This document shows, one piece after another, positions 7,612-16,666 of a stretch of 42,346 nt of DNA; the first letter of the stretch is position 1, and each line of letters begins with the position of its first letter. The notes beneath the pieces are model-generated. The model worked only from the letters and a program-made list of their open reading frames with translations. It did no database searches and had not been told where the DNA came from. Position numbers and translations under genes: made by a program. The stretch spans positions 1,530 to 43,875 of the forward strand of contig DBBY01000044.1 of assembly GCA_002292855.1 (NCBI GenBank). The letters run 5' to 3'. This DNA is from Flavobacteriales bacterium UBA972. Its GTDB lineage: Bacteria; Bacteroidota; Bacteroidia; Flavobacteriales; Schleiferiaceae.

Positions 7612-9966
7612 ATGTGGGAGAAAATCGGTAAATTCCTGATCAGAAATCGTCGGGCTGTGCTCGTGTTTTGGGCCCTTTATGTGCTGTTGATGGGATTCCT
7701 CGGCCGCAACGTAGAGGTTTCCTACCACTTTGCCCGAATGCTGCCCCAAAACGACAGCGTATACACCGAGTTTATGGCGCTCAACGAGCACTTTGAGCAA
7801 GGCAGCGGAGGAGTAATTTTTATGGCTGCGCACGACCGCGCAATGTTCACGCCCTACATTTTGAACTCCTGGATCGAGATGGCCAAGAACATTGAAGCCA
7901 CTCCAGAGGTCCTGAATGTGCTCTCGTGGCACAACGCAGTGACCCTGAGTTTGGGCCCGGACTCTAACGACCGCTTTGAGTCCCTACCGATCTGCGACGG
8001 CCGCATTGACAACCGAGCGGAAGCCGAAGCACTTAGAGACCACCTCAAGGATTTGCCGGTATACCACGGGCTTATGAACAGCCACGACGGCAATACCCAG
8101 CTCATGGCGGTGCGCATCAGCGACACAAGCAACTACAGTGCGCTTTTCTTCCCCATGCTCGACCGCATTGCGGCTGAGGCCAAGAAGTTTGAGCGCCGCA
8201 CCGGGCTTGACGTTCAGCTCTCGGGCGTGCCCTACCTGCGCATGGTGAATGCCCGCAGCATCAAATCAGAGATAAACCTTTTCTTGGCTCTGACCGCCGG
8301 AGTTACCCTACTCATAATGCTCCTTATGATGCGCAGCAGCCGCGCCGCACTTATTGCTCTGTCTGTGGTTGGGGTAGGGGTGGTTGGCTCCTTTGGGGTG
8401 CTCGGGGTACTTGGCTATAAACTGACGCTGTTCTCGGCCCTTTTGCCTCCGCTGCTCATTGTAATCGCGGTGCCGAACTGCATCTTCTTTATTAATAAGT
8501 ACCATGAGGAGTATGCGAGCTTAAAAGACGTAAATGCCGCATTGATTAACACCGTTAAAAAAATTGCCTTTGTTTCGCTGCTGACCAATCTGACCACGGC
8601 CCTCGGTTTTTCTACCTTCATTTTGACTTCGAGCGACGCTCTCGTGCACTTTGGTATTGCGGCCACCATCAACATTGTCATGGTCTTCTTGCTCTCGATG
8701 ACCATCTTGCCCGTTCTCTACAGTTGGCTCCCTGCGCCCAGTCCTAAGCACTACAAGCACCTGGAGCAAAAGTGGCTTTCTAACGGAGTTCATTGGCTGA
8801 TGAAGATTGCGCAATACCATCGACGCTGGGTTTACCTAGGGGCCTTGGCCCTAGCGGTCCTTGGTACGATAGGAATGATGCGGATGGAGACCACGGGCAA
8901 CATCACCACCGACATCAACCCCAGCGACCCCTTGGTTACGCAGATGCGGTTTTTTGAGCAGGAATTGGGCGGGGTTATTCCGCTAGAAATCGTTCTGGAC
9001 ACCCGCGAACCCGGCGGCGTGAATTCGTCATCGGTCCTTCGCCAGGTCGAGGAGTTTCAGCGTTCGCTCGACACCCTTCCAAACATGTCGCGAAGCCTAA
9101 GCATAGTGGACTTCATGAAGTATGGGCGCCAGGCCTTTTATGGCGGACTCCCAGAGTTCTATGAACTTCCTTCGGCTTCAGAACGGCGTCAGATAGCTGC
9201 CTTGCTGCCCTCAGGCGCGGCCGATGCCAACGCAGCCTTGACCTCTGGTTTGCTCAGTAAAGACGGACGCCGCATGCGTATTACCGTTCAGGTGCGCGAC
9301 CTTCCGCGCCCAGAAATGGTCAAGGTAGTTAAGGCCGTGCAGGCCAACGCCGACGCAATTTTTGACCGCGAGCAGCTCGACGTGACTTTTTCGGGTGCGG
9401 GCCTCATCTTTTTAAGATCGACGGAGTACCTAATCGATAACCTCGTTATGAGTTTGATTTTTGCGGTTGTCGTGATTTCTCTGTTAATGGGTGGCCTGTT
9501 TAAATCCTGGCGCATGATGGTCGTGGCCATTGTCCCCAACCTTCTGCCCTTAATTATGACCGCCGGCATCATGGGCTGGTTTGGCATTCCCGTCAAGCCT
9601 TCGACCGTGCTGATTTTCTCGATTTCTTTTGGAATCTCGGTAGACGACACCCTGCACCTTCTCTCTCGCTACCGCATGGAGCTTTTGCAAAATGGGGGAA
9701 ACATCGGCCGTGCGGCCCTAACAGCAATTAAAGAGACAGGAGTAAGTATGTTTTATACCTCGGTGGTACTTTTTGCAGGCTTTATGATCTTCTTAGCTTC
9801 CAATTTTGGCGGAACCCAGGCACTTGGATTGCTCATCTCGATTACCCTCGGCTTTGCCATGTTCTCCAACCTTTTGCTCCTCCCGTCCCTGCTCATGTCG
9901 CTTGATAAGTTCATGTCGGCCAAAGACCAGGAGAAAATCCTTGCCGAACTGCCCATAGAACAATAG
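7612..9966 (+). CDS. MMPL/RND-superfamily exporter
   Basis: 784-residue inner-membrane protein with the duplicated RND architecture: one N-terminal helix (about 13-31), a periplasmic domain, a five-helix bundle with a sterol-sensing/patched-like pattern (about 220-380), a second single helix (about 405-425), a second periplasmic domain and a final five-helix bundle (about 610-765). Family members use proton motive force to move lipids or hydrophobic compounds, hopanoids for example in HpnN-like members; the substrate here cannot be deduced. Start is ATG 7612, chosen over the TTG at 7603 that lies in the promoter box. rfbA follows after 2 nt, so the two genes are co-transcribed. Confidence 0.9.
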   Translation: MWEKIGKFLIRNRRAVLVFWALYVLLMGFLGRNVEVSYHFARMLPQNDSVYTEFMALNEHFEQGSGGVIFMAAHDRAMFTPYILNSWIEMAKNIEATPEVLNVLSWHNAVTLSLGPDSNDRFESLPICDGRIDNRAEAEALRDHLKDLPVYHGLMNSHDGNTQLMAVRISDTSNYSALFFPMLDRIAAEAKKFERRTGLDVQLSGVPYLRMVNARSIKSEINLFLALTAGVTLLIMLLMMRSSRAALIALSVVGVGVVGSFGVLGVLGYKLTLFSALLPPLLIVIAVPNCIFFINKYHEEYASLKDVNAALINTVKKIAFVSLLTNLTTALGFSTFILTSSDALVHFGIAATINIVMVFLLSMTILPVLYSWLPAPSPKHYKHLEQKWLSNGVHWLMKIAQYHRRWVYLGALALAVLGTIGMMRMETTGNITTDINPSDPLVTQMRFFEQELGGVIPLEIVLDTREPGGVNSSSVLRQVEEFQRSLDTLPNMSRSLSIVDFMKYGRQAFYGGLPEFYELPSASERRQIAALLPSGAADANAALTSGLLSKDGRRMRITVQVRDLPRPEMVKVVKAVQANADAIFDREQLDVTFSGAGLIFLRSTEYLIDNLVMSLIFAVVVISLLMGGLFKSWRMMVVAIVPNLLPLIMTAGIMGWFGIPVKPSTVLIFSISFGISVDDTLHLLSRYRMELLQNGGNIGRAALTAIKETGVSMFYTSVVLFAGFMIFLASNFGGTQALGLLISITLGFAMFSNLLLLPSLLMSLDKFMSAKDQEKILAELPIEQ

Positions 9967-9968
9967 CC

Positions 9969-10829
9969 ATGAAAGGAATTATACTTGCCGGAGGCTCCGG
10001 TACCCGACTGCACCCGCTGACGCACAGCATCAGCAAGCAGTTAATGCCGGTCTACGACAAGCCCATGATTTACTACCCCCTGTCTACCCTTTTAGAGGCA
10101 GGAATCCGTGAAATCCTTCTCATCACTACCCCCCACGACGCCCCCCTGTTTCAAAAGCTCCTGGGCGACGGATCCCAGCTTGGATGCCGCTTTGAATACG
10201 CCGTGCAGCACGAGCCCAATGGTCTGGCGCAAGCCTTTGTTTTGGGCCGAGACTTTATTGGCGACAGCGCAGTGGCCCTGGTCCTGGGCGACAACATTTT
10301 CTACGGAACCCAAATGCCGACCATTTTAAAGGCTTCCGCCAATCCCCAAGGGGGCATTGTGTTCGCCTATTCGGTGAGCGATCCCGAGCGATACGGCGTG
10401 GTGGAATTTGATTCCCAGGGCAAGGCCCTCTCGATAGAAGAAAAGCCGTCGCAGCCCAAGAGCAACTTCGCGGTTCCGGGCCTGTATTTTTACGACAATC
10501 AGGTGGTTGAAATTGCGGCCAACCTCAAGCCCTCGGCTCGAGGCGAGTACGAGATTACTGACGTCAACCGCGAGTACCTGCGCCGCGGGGAACTCAGCGT
10601 GCAAATCATGGATCGCGGCACCGCATGGCTCGACACGGGCACCTTCGAAAGCCTCATGGAAGCCGCACAGTTCGTGCAAATCATTGAGCGTCGCCAGGGC
10701 CTCAAGGTCGGCTGCATCGAAGAAGCGGCGTTTCGCCAGGGCTTCATCGACTCGGCCCAGTTGGAGCGCTTGGCCGCCCCTTTGCTTAAAAGCGGCTACG
10801 GCGCCTACCTCCGATCCCTGATCCATTGA
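9969..10829 (+). CDS. rfbA: Glucose-1-phosphate thymidylyltransferase (RmlA)
   Basis: 286 residues, the usual RmlA length. It forms dTDP-glucose from dTTP and glucose-1-phosphate, the first step to dTDP-rhamnose and other deoxysugars for surface polysaccharide. The N-terminal nucleotide-binding signature LAGGSGTRLHPLT (about 6-18), the SKQLMPVYDKPMIYYPL block and the VLGDNIFYG metal-binding stretch are all present, as are EYEITDVN and the W-LDTGT motif. The start lies 2 nt after the transporter stop without a visible Shine-Dalgarno. No rmlB, C or D gene is adjacent, which is unusual because these are often clustered. Confidence 0.95.
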   Translation: MKGIILAGGSGTRLHPLTHSISKQLMPVYDKPMIYYPLSTLLEAGIREILLITTPHDAPLFQKLLGDGSQLGCRFEYAVQHEPNGLAQAFVLGRDFIGDSAVALVLGDNIFYGTQMPTILKASANPQGGIVFAYSVSDPERYGVVEFDSQGKALSIEEKPSQPKSNFAVPGLYFYDNQVVEIAANLKPSARGEYEITDVNREYLRRGELSVQIMDRGTAWLDTGTFESLMEAAQFVQIIERRQGLKVGCIEEAAFRQGFIDSAQLERLAAPLLKSGYGAYLRSLIH

Positions 10830-10869
10830 TTCCATTTATGCAAGCGGACTTGCCATCAATTCCCCATAA

Positions 10870-11835
10870 ATGAAGTCTTTAGAACGGCTACAGCGCCTTT
10901 TTCTGCAAGCACTCGAGGCGTCCATGGGAGAACCCGAGTGGAATCGCCAGCCCGACCGACTCTATGCCCCGCAACGCTACATACTGGCGATGGGTGGCAA
11001 GAGGCTCAGACCGATCCTAGCCCTAATGGGTGCGGAATCCGTTGGGGCCAAGGCCGAACTCGCGCTGCCCGCGGCCCATGCCGTGGAACGCTTTCACAAT
11101 TTCTCGCTCATCCACGACGACATCATGGATGCAGCCCCCCTGCGGCGCGGGCAGGCTACCGTGCACGAGCGCTGGGGATTGAACACCGCAATTTTAAGTG
11201 GCGATGCACTCTTTGTACTGGCCTACAAGGCCCTGGAGTCCGCACCGAAGTCCGCGCAGCCAGACCTCTACCGGGTGTTTACGCGCACGGCCCTTGAGGT
11301 CTGCGAGGGGCAGCAATGGGACATGGACTTTGAGCACGAAGACCAGGTCGAAGAGGGCGCCTACCTGCGCATGATCCGTTACAAAACCAGCGTTTTGCTG
11401 GGTTGCGCCTTGGAGATGGGTGTTTTGAGCGGCGGCGGTTCGACCGAACTGGCCAAGGCTCTGTACTCGTTTGGCCTCGAGTTGGGCACCTCCTTTCAGA
11501 TTCACGACGACTTGCTCGACGCCTTTGGAGATCCGCAAAAAACGGGCAAGCAGGCAGGCGGAGACTTAATTCAGGGCAAAAAGACCCTGCTTTGGATTGA
11601 ATTGGGCCGAAGAAGCCCCGATCACCTTCAGCAAGCGCTGGCACTGAGCGCAGCAGAGCGCGTGGCATTCCTTCTTGAAGCCCTTGAAACCACAGGAGTA
11701 CGCGCTTATGGAGAGCAGCGCCGAAGGGCACACTATGATCTTGCCCTCGAGGCCCTTGGCCAGGCCGGCCAGCTCGGAGCATCCGTTGGCGACCTTGGGG
11801 AGCTGTCTGAATGGCTTTTTTCGCGAGATAGCTAG
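10870..11835 (+). CDS. Polyprenyl synthetase family protein
   Basis: 321-residue trans-isoprenyl diphosphate synthase (IspA/GGPPS type). The first aspartate-rich motif is HDDIMD, the second is HDDLLD, and GGKRLRP supplies the diphosphate-binding Lys/Arg near residue 40. These enzymes condense isopentenyl diphosphate with allylic diphosphates to make farnesyl or geranylgeranyl diphosphate for quinones, carotenoids and lipid carriers. A single gene in Bacteroidetes often covers the short-chain reaction. ATG 10870 follows a 40-nt gap that holds a small hairpin (gcaag/cttgc, 10840-10853) and no clear promoter box, so read-through from rfbA is likely. Chain length cannot be fixed by eye. Confidence 0.9.
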   Translation: MKSLERLQRLFLQALEASMGEPEWNRQPDRLYAPQRYILAMGGKRLRPILALMGAESVGAKAELALPAAHAVERFHNFSLIHDDIMDAAPLRRGQATVHERWGLNTAILSGDALFVLAYKALESAPKSAQPDLYRVFTRTALEVCEGQQWDMDFEHEDQVEEGAYLRMIRYKTSVLLGCALEMGVLSGGGSTELAKALYSFGLELGTSFQIHDDLLDAFGDPQKTGKQAGGDLIQGKKTLLWIELGRRSPDHLQQALALSAAERVAFLLEALETTGVRAYGEQRRRAHYDLALEALGQAGQLGASVGDLGELSEWLFSRDS

Positions 11836-11847
11836 GCCATTTGGCCG

Positions 11848-11855
11848 TAATTTTG
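11848..11855 (+). promoter_or_regulatory. -7 promoter box of sucA
   Basis: TAATTTTG is a perfect TAnnTTTG match, 18 nt before the ATG at 11874, giving a short leader of roughly 12 nt. No convincing -33 TTG was seen at the right distance. Confidence 0.5.
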
Positions 11856-11873
11856 ATGAGAATTTAGCCCAAT

Positions 11874-14618
11874 ATGGATCGCTTTTCTTTTCTTGGCAGC
11901 GCCCACGTGGCTTACTTAGACGAACTCTACCAGCAGTACGTCCAAAATCCTGATTCGGTCGAGCCCTCGTGGCGAGCCTTCTTTCAGGGCTACGACTTTG
12001 CCCGAAGCCCCTACGGAGACGACCTTCAAGATCTTGTGGCTCCGGTCGGCCCTGAAGTACCCGAGGCCTTGCGCAAAGAGTTCATGGTGCTCAATTTGGT
12101 CAACGGCTACCGCACAAGGGGCCATCTGTTTACCCAAACCAACCCGGTGCGCGAGCGCCGCACCTACCGTCCGACCCTTGATATTGAAAATTTCGGACTC
12201 AGCAGCAGCGACCTAGACAGCGTGTTTCAGGCCGCGGTCGAAGTGGACCTGCCCGGGCCCGCTCCGCTGCGGGATATTATAGCCCACCTTCACGCGATCT
12301 ACTGCCGGTCTATTGGGGTGGAGTACATGTACATCCGCGACCCCCAGGTGGTCAAGTGGATTCAAAAGTTCATTCATCCCAACGACAACTACCCGGTGCT
12401 TCAGCCGGCTGAGAAGAAGCATATTCTGCGCAAGCTCAACGAGGCTGTAGCCTTTGAGAGCTTCTTAAATACCAAGTTTGTCGGGCAAAAGCGCTTCTCC
12501 ATTGAAGGGGCGGAATCCCTAATTCCGGGCCTGGAATTCATGCTGCAGCGCGCCGCAGAACTCGGTGTGGCAGAAGTAGTTCTGGGAATGGCCCACCGGG
12601 GTCGCCTGAATGTGCTCACCCATATTTTTGGCAAGCCCGCCCGCCAGATTTTTAGTGAATTCGAGGGCAAAGAGTTCGACGGCGAAGAAGGATTTGACGG
12701 AGACGTCAAGTACCACCTCGGCTACACGGCAACGCGGGAATTCTTCAACGGCAAGAGCCTAAAGCTCAATATTTCGCCGAACCCTTCGCACCTTGAGGCG
12801 GTGGACGCCGTCGTAGAGGGCATTGCACGTGCCAAGGGCAACACCGACTACGCCATGGATCGCTCCAAGGTTTTGCCGATTCAGATTCACGGCGACGCAG
12901 CGATTGCGGGCCAGGGAATTCTCTACGAAGTAATTCAAATGGAGCGCCTTGACGGCTACGCCACGGGCGGAACCATTCACGTGGTCATTAACAACCAGGT
13001 CGGATTCACCACGAACTACCTCGACGCCCGCTCCTCGGTCTACTGTACCGACGTGGCCAAGGTGGTGCTCGCTCCGGTGCTTCACGTCAACGGAGACGAC
13101 GTAGAGGCCGTTGTGCATGCCATGCGCTTTGCCATGGAGTACCGCCAGTTTTTTAGCCGCGACGTCTTCATCGACTTGCTCTGCTACCGCAAGTACGGCC
13201 ACAACGAGGGCGACGAACCGCGCTTCACCCAGCCCCTCTTGTACAAGGCCATCGCAGCCCACCCCAACCCCCGCGAAATCTACCACGCCAAGTTGCTTGC
13301 CGAGGGCTCGGCCCATGCCGGAATGGTCAAGGAGATGGAGTCCGAGTTTAAAGAAATGCTCGAGGGCCACTTTGACCAAGCCAAGCAGATCGCCAAAAAC
13401 GTGATTGTTCCCTTTATGGAAGACGAGTGGATGCCCTACCCGCCCGCCAAGGGATCCAGCATGAACCTGCCCATCAATACCGGCGCGGACCGCGGACTCA
13501 TTGAGGATGCCGCCAGGGCGCTCACCACCCTGCCAGATGGCAAAAAGTTCCTGAATAAAGTGGTACGCCTGCTGGCTGACCGCCATGCCATGGTTTTTGA
13601 CCGCAACGCGCTGGACTGGGGAATGGCCGAGAACCTGGCCTACGCCACCCTGCTTCAGGACGGCTACAGCGTGCGCATCTCGGGCGAAGACGTCGAGCGC
13701 GGAACCTTCAGCCACCGCCACGCCGTGCTCAAGCTTGAAGACAGCGAAGAGGAGTACATCCCGATGAATTCGGTTCCGGGTAAAAAGGGACGGTTTGCCA
13801 TTTACAATTCGCACTTGTCGGAGTATGCGGTGCTCGGATTTGACTACGGCTATGCCATGGCCAGCCCCGAAACCCTTGTGATTTGGGAGGCCCAGTTTGG
13901 TGATTTTGCCAACGGAGCCCAAATCATCATCGACCAGTTCATCAGCGCCGCCGAAGACAAGTGGAAGACCCAAAACGGCCTTGTGATGCTCCTTCCGCAC
14001 GGCTACGAAGGCCAGGGGGCCGAGCACTCGTCTGCCCGCCTCGAACGCTTTTTGCAGCTTTGCGCCCAAGACAACATGGCCGTGTGCAACCCCACCACGC
14101 CGGCTAACCACTTTCACCTGCTGCGCCGAAGCATGCACTGGACCTTCCGCAAACCCCTGGTGGTGATGAGCCCGAAGAGCTTGCTGCGCCATCCCAAGGC
14201 GGTTTCTACCGTCGAGGAGCTGACTCAGGGAGGCTTTCAACCCCTTATTGGCGATAGCTTGGCGAAGCCCGCGGACGTGGTCAAGGTGGTTTTTTGCTCG
14301 GGCAAACTCTACTACGAGCTCGAGGAGGAACGCGCTAAGCGAGGATGCAGCGACACGGCCATAGTCCGCCTGGAACAGCTTTACCCCTTGCCAATTGATT
14401 TAATGAAGGCCGAACTTGCAAAGTACCCGGCCGACGCCAAGCTTGTTTGGAGCCAAGAAGAGCCTGCCAACATGGGCGCTTGGACCTATATGCTGGCCAA
14501 CTGCGAGCTCAAAATGCAGCGAGTATCGCCTCCTGCCTCTGCGGCTACGGCCAGCGGATCCCATCAAGCCGCCCACCACATACAGCACCGACTGATTGCT
14601 GAAACCTTTGACTGCTAA
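11874..14618 (+). CDS. sucA: 2-oxoglutarate dehydrogenase E1 component
   Basis: 914-residue thiamine-diphosphate-dependent decarboxylase of the TCA-cycle oxoglutarate dehydrogenase complex. The N-terminal segment (SFLGSAHVAYLDELYQQY) is the E1o-type E2-binding region. The ThDP/metal site is seen in the GDAAIAGQG and INNQVGFTT blocks, and the substrate region AMAHRGRLNVL-type motif appears as GMAHRGRLNVL. RYGHNE is present as KYGHNEGDEP. The transketolase-like C-terminal half contains FGDFANGAQIIIDQF and LPHGYEGQGAEHSSARLER. Length fits the family (about 910-940). sucB follows after 14 nt, forming the classic E1-E2 operon; E3 is not in the window. Confidence 0.98.
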   Translation: MDRFSFLGSAHVAYLDELYQQYVQNPDSVEPSWRAFFQGYDFARSPYGDDLQDLVAPVGPEVPEALRKEFMVLNLVNGYRTRGHLFTQTNPVRERRTYRPTLDIENFGLSSSDLDSVFQAAVEVDLPGPAPLRDIIAHLHAIYCRSIGVEYMYIRDPQVVKWIQKFIHPNDNYPVLQPAEKKHILRKLNEAVAFESFLNTKFVGQKRFSIEGAESLIPGLEFMLQRAAELGVAEVVLGMAHRGRLNVLTHIFGKPARQIFSEFEGKEFDGEEGFDGDVKYHLGYTATREFFNGKSLKLNISPNPSHLEAVDAVVEGIARAKGNTDYAMDRSKVLPIQIHGDAAIAGQGILYEVIQMERLDGYATGGTIHVVINNQVGFTTNYLDARSSVYCTDVAKVVLAPVLHVNGDDVEAVVHAMRFAMEYRQFFSRDVFIDLLCYRKYGHNEGDEPRFTQPLLYKAIAAHPNPREIYHAKLLAEGSAHAGMVKEMESEFKEMLEGHFDQAKQIAKNVIVPFMEDEWMPYPPAKGSSMNLPINTGADRGLIEDAARALTTLPDGKKFLNKVVRLLADRHAMVFDRNALDWGMAENLAYATLLQDGYSVRISGEDVERGTFSHRHAVLKLEDSEEEYIPMNSVPGKKGRFAIYNSHLSEYAVLGFDYGYAMASPETLVIWEAQFGDFANGAQIIIDQFISAAEDKWKTQNGLVMLLPHGYEGQGAEHSSARLERFLQLCAQDNMAVCNPTTPANHFHLLRRSMHWTFRKPLVVMSPKSLLRHPKAVSTVEELTQGGFQPLIGDSLAKPADVVKVVFCSGKLYYELEEERAKRGCSDTAIVRLEQLYPLPIDLMKAELAKYPADAKLVWSQEEPANMGAWTYMLANCELKMQRVSPPASAATASGSHQAAHHIQHRLIAETFDC

Positions 14619-14632
14619 ATACCTACCCACCC

Positions 14633-15838
14633 ATGATTCTCGATATGAAGGTGCCCTCTCCGGGCGAATCCATTAGCGAAGTAGAAATCGCCACCTGGCT
14701 CGTCAGCACGGGGGACTACGTCCAAAAAGACCAGGCCATTGCCGAAGTTGATTCCGACAAGGCTACGCTGGAACTCCCTGCGGAGGCCTCTGGGCGCATC
14801 GAAATTTTGGTGGAACCCGGAACAACTGTTTCGGTGGGGCAGGTAGTTTGCCGCATTGATACCGCTGCTGCCGCTCCAGAGGCTGGGGCCAAGACGGTCG
14901 CTTCAAGCCCTGCAGCCGCTCCGGTTCAGGCCCCGACTGCAGCACCTGCATCGCAGACCTACGCAAGCGGAACCGCTTCGCCGGCAGCCAAAAAAATTCT
15001 TGCCGAGAAGGGTATAGCCTCAAGCCAAGTCGCAGGAAGCGGCAAAGACGGCCGCATTACTAAAGACGATGCGGTGAACGCCAAGGCTTCGATGGGCACT
15101 GCACCCGAGTCGGGTCGCGGCGAGACCCGCACCCGCATGAGTGCGCTGCGCCGCAAGCTCGCCACCCGCTTGGTGAGCGTCAAAAACGAAACGGCCATGC
15201 TGACGACCTTCAACGAGGTCGACATGAAGGCCATTATGGATCTTCGCAAACTCCACAAGGACGCTTTTGCCGCCAAGCACGGCGTGGGTCTTGGGTTCAT
15301 GAGCTTCTTTACCCTGGCAACGGTGCGCGCACTTAAGTTGTACCCGTCGGTCGCAAGCATGATTGACGGCGACGACATGGTTACGCTCGACACGACCGAC
15401 ATTTCGGTGGCCGTTAGCGGGCCCAAGGGACTGATGGTTCCGGTACTTAGGAATGCCGACCAATTGAGTTTTGCTCAGGTAGAGCTGGGGATTAAAGACT
15501 TGGCTACCAAGGTGCGCGACGGCAAAATCAGCCTTGACGAGATGACCGGCGGCTGCTTCACCATCACCAACGGAGGCGTTTTTGGTTCCATGCTCTCGAC
15601 GCCCATCATTAACCCCCCGCAGAGTGCCATTCTCGGAATGCACAACATCGTCGAGCGGCCCATGGTGGTGCAGGGCGAGATTGTGGTCCGCCCAATTATG
15701 TATGTGGCCCTGAGCTACGACCACCGCATCATCGACGGCCGCGAGTCGGTCGGAACCCTTGTTGCCATCAAAGAAGCCCTCGAGAATCCGGTGGAGCTTT
15801 TGATGGGCGGCGACGCGAAGGCTGGGCTAGGGCTCTAG
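14633..15838 (+). CDS. sucB: 2-oxoglutarate dehydrogenase E2, dihydrolipoyl succinyltransferase
   Basis: 401 residues. The lipoyl domain occupies about 1-75 with the lipoylated K43 in DSDKATLE. An Ala/Pro-rich linker (about 80-110) leads to the peripheral subunit-binding domain (SPAAKKILAEKGI...GSGKDGRITKDD, about 112-150). The catalytic domain runs from about 165 to the end, with the active-site SYDHRIIDGRESV. It transfers the succinyl group from lipoamide to CoA and forms the core of the complex with SucA, whose gene ends 14 nt upstream. Single lipoyl domain and length are typical. Confidence 0.98.
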   Translation: MILDMKVPSPGESISEVEIATWLVSTGDYVQKDQAIAEVDSDKATLELPAEASGRIEILVEPGTTVSVGQVVCRIDTAAAAPEAGAKTVASSPAAAPVQAPTAAPASQTYASGTASPAAKKILAEKGIASSQVAGSGKDGRITKDDAVNAKASMGTAPESGRGETRTRMSALRRKLATRLVSVKNETAMLTTFNEVDMKAIMDLRKLHKDAFAAKHGVGLGFMSFFTLATVRALKLYPSVASMIDGDDMVTLDTTDISVAVSGPKGLMVPVLRNADQLSFAQVELGIKDLATKVRDGKISLDEMTGGCFTITNGGVFGSMLSTPIINPPQSAILGMHNIVERPMVVQGEIVVRPIMYVALSYDHRIIDGRESVGTLVAIKEALENPVELLMGGDAKAGLGL

Positions 15839-15892
15839 CCTACTTGCCGGCCTGCGACCAGACCCCGGCTAGAATAGAAATAGTTCGCACCC

Positions 15893-16666
15893 ATGCGCTA
15901 TATCGACACCCACAGCCACCTCGACAACCCCCAACTGGAGGCAGACCGCGCCCAGGTTTTTGCACGCATGCTCGAGGCGGGCGTAGCAATGGCGATCATT
16001 CCCAACGTCGACGACGAGAGCTGGCCGCGCATGCAGGCCCTACAGGCCGAATACCCTGATGCCCTGCGCCTGATGCTGGGGCTGCACCCCTGCCACGTGG
16101 GCGAAGACTGGGCCGAGGTCCTGGACCGCTACGAGGCGCTCTGGACGGCAAGCCCCGATGCCTTTGTTGCCGTGGGCGAGCTCGGACTCGACCTGTATTG
16201 GGATAAAACGACCTTAGACCGCCAGGTGGCGGCCCTCGAGCGCCAGCTCGAGTGGTGCCTGCGCTTTGACAAGCCGTTCAGCATGCACGTGCGCGAAGCC
16301 TGGGGCCCAACCATGGACGTTCTGCGGGCCTGGAATGGCCGCGGCCTGCGCGGCGTACTGCACTGCTTCTCCGGCTCGCGAGAAATCGCCGAAGAGCTCA
16401 TCAACATGGGACTTTACCTCGGAATCGGGGGCGTGGCGACCTTCCCCAAGGCGGGCGTTGTCGACGTACTGCGTGCCACGGGCCTCGAGCGGGTAGTGCT
16501 TGAAACGGATTCGCCCTACCTGGCACCGGTTCCCTTCAGGGGCAAGCGCAACGAGAGCGCCTACCTGCGCCGCGTGGCCGAGCATTTGGCTGCTGAACTG
16601 GGAATTCCGCTAGCCGAGGTTGCCAACGTCACGAGCCGCAACGCGCAGCATATCTTCGGACTGTGA
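15893..16666 (+). CDS. TatD-family metal-dependent hydrolase
   Basis: 257-residue cytoplasmic TIM-barrel hydrolase of the TatD DNase family. Motifs are DTHSHLD (metal-binding HxH, residues 5-11), GLHPC, the VGELGLDLYWD glutamate, HVREA, HCFSGS and ETDSPYL. TatD enzymes act as 3'-5' exonucleases/deoxyribonucleases in DNA repair and quality control; some homologues have other roles. ATG 15893 is preceded by AT-rich sequence with a degenerate -7 box (tagttcgc) close to the start. The stop overlaps the asparaginase GTG start by 4 nt, so the pair is translationally coupled. Confidence 0.93.
   Translation: MRYIDTHSHLDNPQLEADRAQVFARMLEAGVAMAIIPNVDDESWPRMQALQAEYPDALRLMLGLHPCHVGEDWAEVLDRYEALWTASPDAFVAVGELGLDLYWDKTTLDRQVAALERQLEWCLRFDKPFSMHVREAWGPTMDVLRAWNGRGLRGVLHCFSGSREIAEELINMGLYLGIGGVATFPKAGVVDVLRATGLERVVLETDSPYLAPVPFRGKRNESAYLRRVAEHLAAELGIPLAEVANVTSRNAQHIFGL

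Noticed and set aside
10840..10853. Short hairpin between rfbA and the polyprenyl synthetase gene
   Set aside because: A 5-bp stem without a T tract is expected by chance and would not terminate transcription.
12759..14240. 493-codon open frame antisense to sucA
   Set aside because: It lies fully within a certain gene and arises from GC-rich codon structure; no family resemblance.
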